From Erigeron canadensis (lineage: Eukaryota > Streptophyta > Magnoliopsida > Asterales > Asteraceae): a stretch of 64,000 nucleotides of DNA. Numbering within the stretch: the first letter of the stretch is position 1; the number at the start of each line of letters is the position of its first letter. The DNA lies in the NCBI RefSeq assembly GCF_010389155.1, contig NC_057768.1:4524501-4588500 (forward strand), given 5' to 3'. Positions 57,221 to 64,000 of the stretch are shown in pieces. The notes beneath the pieces were generated by a model, which worked only from the letters and a program-made list of their open reading frames with translations, was not told the DNA's origin and ran no database searches. Made by a program: the position numbers and the translations under genes.

Positions 57221-58306
57221 GTAATTAGGTTGGCCCGCTCTGAGTTCAAAGTCTCATAATATCTTTAGTCGCCATGTTACAAGGGGTCAATCAGGTTCGG
57301 AACGGGTTGACATGTTTGGGTTCAAGATGACATATTTGGGGGTTGATAGGTTGAAATTTGCAAACCTACCCAGCCCAATAAAAGTTTCAATTCATAAATC
57401 TTAATCCTCCGACGAGTGACCTACAAGCCCGAGTCCAACCCATGTGACCTGATTAACACGTGCATGGGTAAAATAAGTTTGGTGGGCTGGCCGATTATGG
57501 GTCGTATAAATTTCGAGTCAAATGGGTTTAAGATCACCAATTGTGTGTTGTGATCTGTATACTCCAAAGTTGTATATTGGAAAATGCATATGCTTAGAAA
57601 TCCTCACTTGTATTAATAAAACAAAATTATTTTAATAAATTATTTCTAGAAAAAAAAAGCCAATGTGTTAATTCAAGCTTCATTCTTAATTGCCTTTTAT
57701 AAAATCATGATATCATGACATGTTTTGTTATTTTATTTTATTTTTAAATATTTTATCTCCTTATTTTTACATTACTTTTTTAACCTTAGCCTTTTTCTTA
57801 TAATTTCATGGATGAAAGCTTATTGACTGAAAATGATGAGTTATTTTTTATAATCTTTTATTAATGTTGTCTTCTTTCTTATATATAATAGGTTTCATTT
57901 AAATACAAATCCGGTTCATTATTTTGAATAGTAAGAAAAATAATATGTTATTATCGGCTATGAATACAAGTACTTTTTACATCGTGATTTTTGTTTTTTT
58001 GAAAATTTTATTTAGGTTTTGTGTGATTTTAATCTGATTTCGAAGACTCACTTGCTAGATTTAAAAGTTTATCTTCCCTTATGTCACTTGCTAAAAATTC
58101 TCCTAACACTCTAAGAAGGTGAAATGTGGTATCCACTAATTCTTTTTCCTAATTTTGCCCCATGATTTTTTCACATGTCATCATCCAATAATTAAGAAGA
58201 TTTTTAGGCTATTTTGTTAGAAGGATTAATCATTTCTCTATTTATTGAATTTTTTTTGTAATAGTTAACATTAATTGGCCAATCGAATAATATATATATA
58301 TATATA
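57221..58306. other. Non-coding spacer
   Basis: No supported gene. Segment 57290-57560 has several GGGTTGAC / GTCAACCC and CAACCCATGTGACC-like phrases and may be a degraded repeat. Confidence 0.35.
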
Positions 58307-58436
58307 GGAGATAGATCAAATAAGAATGTGTCTTAAGGAGATAAGGGAGAGAAGGTCTTATGAACCAATCACAACGCAACATGTGGATTTAAAAAAAAAA
58401 CGCGGTGACATTTTTGTAAATTAATCAAACTTTTAT

Positions 58437-59099
58437 CAGCCTGGTTTTGGGTCAGCTTGGTTCTGGGTCAGCTTGGGATCAGCTTGGTCTGTCAGCTTGG
58501 TTGGGTCAGCTTGATCAGCCTGGGTTCTAGTTCAGCTTGGTTGGTCAGCTTAGTTTTGGGTCAGCTTGGGATCTGATCAGCTTGGGTTCTAGCTCAAGCT
58601 GACCCAAACCCAACCTGATCAATCCCAAGTTGACCCAACCGAACCCCAAGCTGACCCAACTAAACCCCAAGCTGACCCAAACCCGTAATCTACATTTGTG
58701 TAGATTAATCTACATTTGTGTAGATTGTGTGTAAATTGTGTCAAGCTAACCCAACCCCAAGCTGACCCAAGCTGACCAGACCCCAAGCTGACCCAAACCT
58801 GAACCAAGCTGACCCAACCCAGAACCCAAGCTGACCCAAAACCCATAAGCTACATTTGTGTAGATTATGTGTAAATTGTGTCAAGCTAACCCAACCCCAA
58901 GCTGACCCAAGCTGACCAGACCCTAAGCTGACCCAACCTGACCAGACCCCAAGCTGACCCAAACCTGACCCAAGTTGACCCAAAACCCATAATCTACATT
59001 TGTGTAGATTATGTGTAATTGTGTCAAGCTAACCCAACCTCAACCTGACCTCACCCCAAGCTGACCCAAACCTGACCGAACCCAGAACCTATAATCTAC
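58437..59099. repeat. Minisatellite (CAAGCTGACCCAA family), strand switch near 58590
   Basis: 58437-58590 reads GGGTCAGCTTGG units; 58590-59099 reads CCAAGCTGACCC units, the inverse. Within it the CTACATTTGTGTAGATT, TGTGTAAATTGTGTCAAGCT block occurs about four times. Confidence 0.85.
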
Positions 59100-59104
59100 A
59101 TTTG

Positions 59105-60990
59105 TGTAACACCCCAAAGATTTTAAGGTAAAAGAAATTAACCCCTTTTTATAGTTTTGGCATTAAATTAATTTCCTAGTATTTTATATTTGGTTTTGGG
59201 GTTAATTTAGTTAGAACTTTAGCGAATAGCGGGTATTTTAATACCAAGAAGCTAGATGGGACGTGGCATCTCCAAGGAGTGTCGCCCCCCCTTTTCTTTT
59301 GAGTCATCTTCCATTACACTTTTTCTTCTTCTTCTCTTTCATTTTCATGCATTCTTCTTAACTCTTCCAAAATCAAGCCTCATCCTCTCTAATTCAAGAA
59401 TAAAAATCATAATATTCATCACCATCAATTCTTATCAAGCAAGATTGAAAAGCTAGGGTTTGTGGGTTTTGTGTGGTGGTGGCTGAAAACTTCAAAGAAG
59501 AAAGGGGAAAAGAGGATTTTCAATTTAAGTCTTAAATTAGCTCATTGAATCTTGAGATATTGAATTCTCTTAAATTAGTTTTTATCTTTCTTTTGGAATT
59601 AGGGTTCATGGATGAACCAAATTGGGGGTTTTTGCAAGAATATGAATTATGGTTAATTTTTCTCAATTCCTTAGTTAACTTAATTGTCATTGAGCGATGT
59701 GATGTGTTTGATTATGAAATTGATAAGTTCATGTGAAAATCTTAGTTAATGAGAAAAGATGAATTTTTCTATTTATTGAAATCTGGATGAAAATGGTAGG
59801 TTGAACTACCCCATGTTGTTGTTAAAGATGAAAGTAGCTCAATGACAAATGGGTTGGGTTTTGGGTTTAGGAAGGCTAGTGATTGAGTATGACTAGGTTG
59901 AGCTAGTCAAGTTGTGAATGTAAGCTTATGCACTTTTATGATATGATTATAGGTTGAAGCTTGCTTGTGCTTATTTGTTTAACATTATTGTCCCTTTTTG
60001 CGGAGGAGGTGAGTATATTTGCATACCCTTATGTTTACGTTGGGTCAATTACCATGAGATGTGAATATTCCAAGCATGGTAATTGATTTGGCATGAAGCC
60101 CATGTGGGGCATTGTTTATGAGGCCTAAGAACCTCCGGGGCCTAAGAATCCCGATAATTGATGTGATATGAGGCCTAAGAACCTCCGGGGCCTAAGAATC
60201 CCAATAGATATGATTGTTATGATTGTTTAGCTTATATGGATCCATATATGTATTGTTTATGTGCAAGGTGAATATGTAAATGTGACATGACGATGCCATA
60301 GGTTACATGTGAAAGTCCTTGTACTATGCCCTCCTTCGTATTCGTAAATGTATGCAAGTATATTCACTAAGCCTTTGCTTATATTTTAGTTGTTTACACT
60401 TTTATAGGTAGTTCTGGAAGAAGGAACTAAGTGTGTGTTGAATAGCTTGAAGTTGTAGATATCTTTGAAGAACTTGAAGGTAATTAGGTCATTCTCGAGC
60501 GAATGACGATCTTTTGGTATAGAAGCTTAGACGTCCCACACCTCATGGCTCATGGTACATTTTTGTTTGAGGTCATGTTTTGGTAATATTTCTGTAAATG
60601 TCCAAGTTGTAAAGTCTTTGAAAAATGGTACTGTTGTTTATGGGCGAAAATGTTGCCAAAACGGGTAAATGACCCGTTAGGGTTGTTCTTGGATTTGTGA
60701 AACATGTTATGTTGTGATTGTGTTTGAAATGTGTCTACGTTGTTGTTGGAAACCTCTGAAATGTGCTTTGAGAAGTTCGTTTTGAAATTTGGAGGTCGCA
60801 AGTCGTTCATGGTCGAAATGAGTATTTAGGGTTGCTGTCAGGTGGCTCACTGCGGCGCAGTGGTTTCCCATGGACATAATGTTGGTTCCTCCCACTGCGG
60901 CGCAGTGGGAGATATGTTGAACCCACTGCGGCGCAGTGGGGTTTAAAAAAAAAGCCTTGTATTTTCGGTTTATCGAGTCATGTCCTTTCA
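59105..60990 (+). mobile_element. Solo LTR (1886 bp) with ATTTG duplication
   Basis: Starts TGTAACACCCC and ends TCCTTTCA, flanked by ATTTG at 59100-59104 and 60991-60995. The surrounding minisatellite resumes immediately after, in the middle of its CTACATTTGTGTAGAT block. The TGTAACACCC start is common in Ty3/gypsy LTRs. It contains a 55-base duplication (ATGAGGCCTAAGAACCTCC GGGGCCTAAGAATCCC blocks at about 60115 and 60167) and three CACTGCG-G-CGCAGTG palindromes (60848-60938). Two small frames at 59256-59736 have no family. Confidence 0.8.
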
Positions 60991-60995
60991 ATTTG

Positions 60996-61230
60996 TGTAG
61001 ATGTGTAGATTATGTGTAAATTGTGTCAAACTGACCCGAATCAGGCCCCAAGCTGACCCAACCATGACCAAAGATGACCCAGACCCCAAACTGACCCAAC
61101 CTCAAGCTGGCCTAAACCTGACAAGACCCCAAGTTGACCCAGACCCAAGTTGACTGACCAAACTGATCCAACTCAAGCTGACCCATCCCAAGCTGACCCA
61201 ACCCACTGAGATCCTAAGCTGACCAAGCTT
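60996..61230. repeat. Continuation of the minisatellite after the solo LTR
   Basis: TGTGTAAATTGTGTCAAACT and CCAAGCTGACCCAACC units continue to about 61230, before the right inverted repeat. Confidence 0.8.
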
Positions 61231-61368
61231 CACAAAACTTTCATTTATTTACAAAATTGCCACCACGCTTTTTTTTTTTTAAATTTTGCCACATGTCGCG
61301 TTCTGATTAGCTAATAGGACTTTCTCTCCCTTCTCTCCTTAAGACACATTCTTATTTGATATCTCTCC

Positions 61369-61999
61369 GATATATATATATATTTATAAAAGATAATTTA
61401 TGTAATCTATAAAAGTAAGTAAAAATGAGAAATAAAAATAATGTTTTACGTTCTTGGTGGTTTTGCGTCGACCATAACAGCCTAAACTTGATGAATTGAT
61501 AAAAGTTGATGTGGCGCTGAAGTAACAGATAGTTCTACGTTGAACCATACCTAATTCTCTAGGTATTCAACAAAAGCCCATTCAATAAAAAGTAGTAGTA
61601 AAAATCAAGTCGACAAACAAACATACCCAAAATACATAAAAAGACAAATACCAAAATAAATATCATTTTGCCAAACGGAATAATCAAGGCATCTTCGCAT
61701 ATCTATTTTGAGTTTTTCTTAAAAAATCACAACAAACCAACCTCTGCTGAGCATTTCTGATATGTTCATGGTCCACGTTACACACCCATTAATTCTTTTT
61801 ACTTAATTTATATATCTTCAAAATTTAAATTTAATAATCCAAATTATATACATATATTTTGGCGGTGCATATAATTTTATATTCATTTCCATTTCCTTGA
61901 ATTCATAATCATATTCCTAATTCAATCCGCCTGGGAATTTTTCTCACCTAAACAGAACAAAAATCACCGAATAAAAAGAAAATAAATACACACAAATTA
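61369..61999. other. Upstream region of the heptahelical protein gene
   Basis: No gene. It likely contains the promoter of the HHP-type gene, but no TATA box can be chosen among the AT-rich candidates. Confidence 0.35.
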
Positions 62000-62265
62000 A
62001 CTTTAAAAATCTTGAATTTCTGAAAATTTATGTAAATTGCACAAAAATTTATAATCTTTCAAAGCATTCCCATCTGGGTTTCCTCCAATTTCAGGTAATT
62101 ACAATTAATTAATCATTTTTATAAAACCTATACATATAGTCGTATACGTAACTACCTCATTTTTTCTTTAATTTAAGCCATTTTTTGTTCACATTTTAAC
62201 AATTGATAAAAAGGGGTTGTAATTTAAGGTACTAATTTCATAACCCTTGAAGGAATTTGCAGGAA
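62000..62265 (+). promoter_or_regulatory. 5' leader with intron for the heptahelical protein gene
   Basis: A leader exon probably ends at 62094 (TTTCAG|GTAATT). An acceptor TTTGCAG at 62256-62262 precedes the start codon by 3 bases. Leader introns are common in this gene family. Confidence 0.5.
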
Positions 62266-62504
62266 ATGGGCAAAAAGATTGATAATAATAATAAGGATGA
62301 TGGAGGAGTATTATTGACAAAAGAAGAAGGAAAAGGGAAGAAATTATGGAAAAAAGTGAAGTATCAGTTAGTTGAATATCATTCATTGCCTGCTTATATG
62401 AAAGATAATGAATTTATATTAGGTCATTATAGAGCTGAATGGCCTCTCAAGCAGATTTTTTTCAGCATTTTTACTCTTCATAATGAGACCCTTAATGTTT
62501 GGAC
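62266..62504 (+). CDS. Heptahelical (ADIPOR/HHP, hemolysin III-type) membrane protein, first coding exon
   Basis: The start ATG at 62266 is preferred to the in-frame ATG at 62257, because that one lies in the intron before the TTTGCAG acceptor. The 239-nt exon ends at a strong donor (GGAC|GTAAGT) in phase 2. The N-terminal Lys/Asp-rich stretch is followed by V-K-Y-Q-L-V-E-Y-H, L-P-A-Y-M-K-D-N-E-F-I, Y-R-A-E-W-P and H-N-E-T-L-N-V-W-T. The family signature continues in the next exon with H-L-I-G. The family (PAQR-like, seven membrane helices, HHP1-5 in Arabidopsis) is linked to hormone, sugar and stress signalling. The membrane part lies beyond the window, and no second exon was found before 64000. 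Confidence 0.85.
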
Positions 62505-64000
62505 GTAAGTACAATTTTTTCTATTTTTACCCTTTTCATTAATTTTAGCTTATTTTTTGGATTTTGCTAACCGATGCCCGGGTGTATGCTAAAAAATGTT
62601 GTACATGATAGTTGATGTTTATTTTGATGGGCGGATATTTTTATGTGTAATATTTTACTGCGTATTATAGTCGTGCTCAAGGACTATGGTTAGCAAAATT
62701 CTTATGTATTCTAGTTTAAGAATATATGAAATTGTGTTTTTCTTTTCTTGATTGATATTTGGTTTCTCTTGGATTATGTACAATTTTCTTATATGGGTTA
62801 CTTGGGTTATTTTGTTATAAATATTATGCGGTTACCAACCTGCCTATTTTGAAGTGTTAATTGCTTATAATCAGCTCAGTTTCTAGAGAGTGTTTCTTAT
62901 GGCTTATATTCCGTAAAAGTAAGAGGGTGTTGGGGAGTGAGTAAAAGAGTACTTATGGCTTACTTCAAAATTTGAAAGCTACCAAGTGCTTTTAGTTGTT
63001 TGAGTATTATTACTAAAACTGCATTATAGCTCTTGTTTTTTTGTTGTTGCCTGAATATGAAATTACAAATGATCACCAAGATTAGTGCTTATTTTGAATG
63101 CAATAAGTCTCTACAGTTAAGCTAATAGGCACCCAATTAAGGCAATAAGCAATCTCAAACATGTTACACGCCCTATGAATTGTGTTTTTTTTTTTGTGTG
63201 TGTGGACAACTGTTAATGCTTGTAGTTCAAACTTGGTGACCTTTACAATTTGTACGTTTATACTTTTTAGGTTTTTCTTGTGTAATTATGAAATGGATGG
63301 ATGTTCGTAAGTGTTAACACATTCGGTATGTTCCATGGCTGTGTTGATAGCGTTATGTGTTAGTTGGATGAGTTTACCATATGACATCCACATCCTTCAT
63401 GTGAAAATAATTCACTATCATAGTTTTTTCATGTCCTTAAAAGAAGCCTTTGTTTTTATTTTCAATATCCTTACTGAACGTCGGAAAACCAGGCATTTTG
63501 TTAATCGTATTCTATTGCGTGTAAAACTGTTATAAATTGGTTGTCTTCAACCAATGGTTCTATTGATTGATACTTGTACCAAGGTAGATAATCTCTAGCA
63601 CATTTGCACATAAAACAATAGTTACAAGAGGCAAACACATGGATTTATGTGTGTTAATGATTTGAACTAGATTCAAGCTAGGTCCTGAATGGCTAAATTT
63701 CATCATACCTCTTGAATTAGAAGAGCATATATCCAAGGAAGATTGCCAACTGATAACTGATATACAAAAGAAATCGGAAAGAAACTGGATAAGAGAAAGA
63801 AATCCAAACAATTGCTATAGCTATATTCTTGAATAGTTTTGCCACCTTTATGTTTGATATTTACATAAGTTTGTAAAGGTTTTGTTATTCTTAAACCTTT
63901 ATTTATGTGTGTTGTACTATTCGTATAAGTTTGTAAAGGTTTTGTTGTATTCAAACCTTTATTTATTTGTCTTACTTATCTTAAATCTTCATCTTTATTT
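62505..64000 (+). other. Start of a long intron of the HHP-type gene
   Basis: No exon matching the H-L-I-G membrane region was found to the window end, so the intron is at least about 1.5 kb. A 60-bp direct duplication (ATAAGTTTGTAAAGGTTTTG at 63865 and 63925) lies near the end. Two small frames on the minus strand there have no family. Confidence 0.5.
63865..63965. repeat. Short direct duplication, 60-bp period
   Basis: ATAAGTTTGTAAAGGTTTTG followed by AAACCTTTATTTAT occurs twice at 60-base spacing. Confidence 0.75.

Larger units (their letters stand above)
58307..61368. mobile_element. Large foldback element with minisatellite and nested solo LTR
   Basis: About 140-bp terminal inverted repeats: the left start GGAGATAGATCAAATAAG pairs with the right end CTTATTTGATATCTCTCC, and the match continues inward through GTCTTAAGGAGA, AACATGTGG / CCACATGT and an A-run with CGCGGTG / CACCACGC. 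Flanks are TATATATA on both sides. The interior is a minisatellite of CAAGCTGACCCAAACC units that switches strand near 58590, plus CTACATTTGTGTAGATTA blocks. The solo LTR at 59105-60990 is a later insertion. No transposase is present. The class is uncertain (Mutator-like or other TIR). Confidence 0.75.

Noticed and set aside
58619..58983. Gly/Ser/Trp-rich minus-strand frames (75-80 codons)
   Set aside because: They are translations of the CAAGCTGACCCAA minisatellite, not a gene.
60550..60991. Minus-strand frames of 86 and 94 codons with repeated T-A-P-Q-W / C-A-A-V phrases
   Set aside because: The phrases are translations of the CACTGCGGCGCAGTG palindromes in the solo LTR; no coding evidence.
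58307..61230. Possible CRISPR-like array in the repeated GACCCAA region
   Set aside because: Units are degenerate and contiguous without unique spacers; it is a minisatellite in a plant foldback element.

Overview
This is a piece of a plant nuclear genome, almost certainly a eudicot; the style of the repeats would fit Asteraceae, but that is a guess. It is AT-rich and gene-poor. It has spliced genes, plant-specific families (PADRE/DUF4228 protein, LRR receptor-like protein, heptahelical HHP protein), Ty1/copia and LINE retrotransposons, and many Helitrons and MITEs. There is no sign of a bacterial, viral or plasmid segment, and no CRISPR array or rRNA/tRNA gene was seen.

Three genes look intact. 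(1) A PADRE/DUF4228 protein on the minus strand (coding span 17504-19370, three exons, 167 aa). (2) A single-exon LRR receptor-like protein of 1005 aa on the plus strand (51955-54972), of the Cf-9/9DC type: LRR ectodomain, one membrane helix, no kinase. (3) The first coding exon of a heptahelical (ADIPOR/HHP) membrane protein on the plus strand (62266-62504), which runs off the window. They are not functionally linked in any visible way.

Broken genes are also present: an orphan copy of exon 2 of the DUF4228 gene (29364-29464), an ABCB-type transporter fragment split by a SINE and then by a copia element (36790-42660), a frameshifted CACTA transposase-associated domain (43191-43722), and two well-formed exons of an unrecognised gene (46221-46635).

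The rest is layered mobile DNA. Left third (1-17.3 kb): several Helitrons, small TIR elements and an old, stop-riddled copia element (10870-17284). Middle (20-36 kb): a CACTA foldback MITE, a 5'-truncated LINE with a 14-bp target duplication, a hAT element carrying two nested MITEs, a Harbinger element, a Helitron carrying a solo LTR, and a hAT-type foldback element rich in CCGG palindromes. At 37159-42570 lies a younger Tnt1-like copia with 5-bp target duplications and near-identical LTRs; its polyprotein has in-frame stops. Right part (47-61 kb): three copies of a 9-bp-TSD MULE-type MITE, further Helitrons, and a large foldback element (58307-61368) filled with a GACCCAA-type minisatellite and a second solo LTR.

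Boundaries were read by eye from terminal motifs and target-site duplications; most element calls rest on those rather than on coding content. I found no convincing previously undescribed multi-gene system. The most unusual signals are a 15-bp perfect palindrome clustered in two otherwise different solo LTRs, Helitrons with tandemly repeated termini, and the nested insertion history of the ABC transporter fragment.
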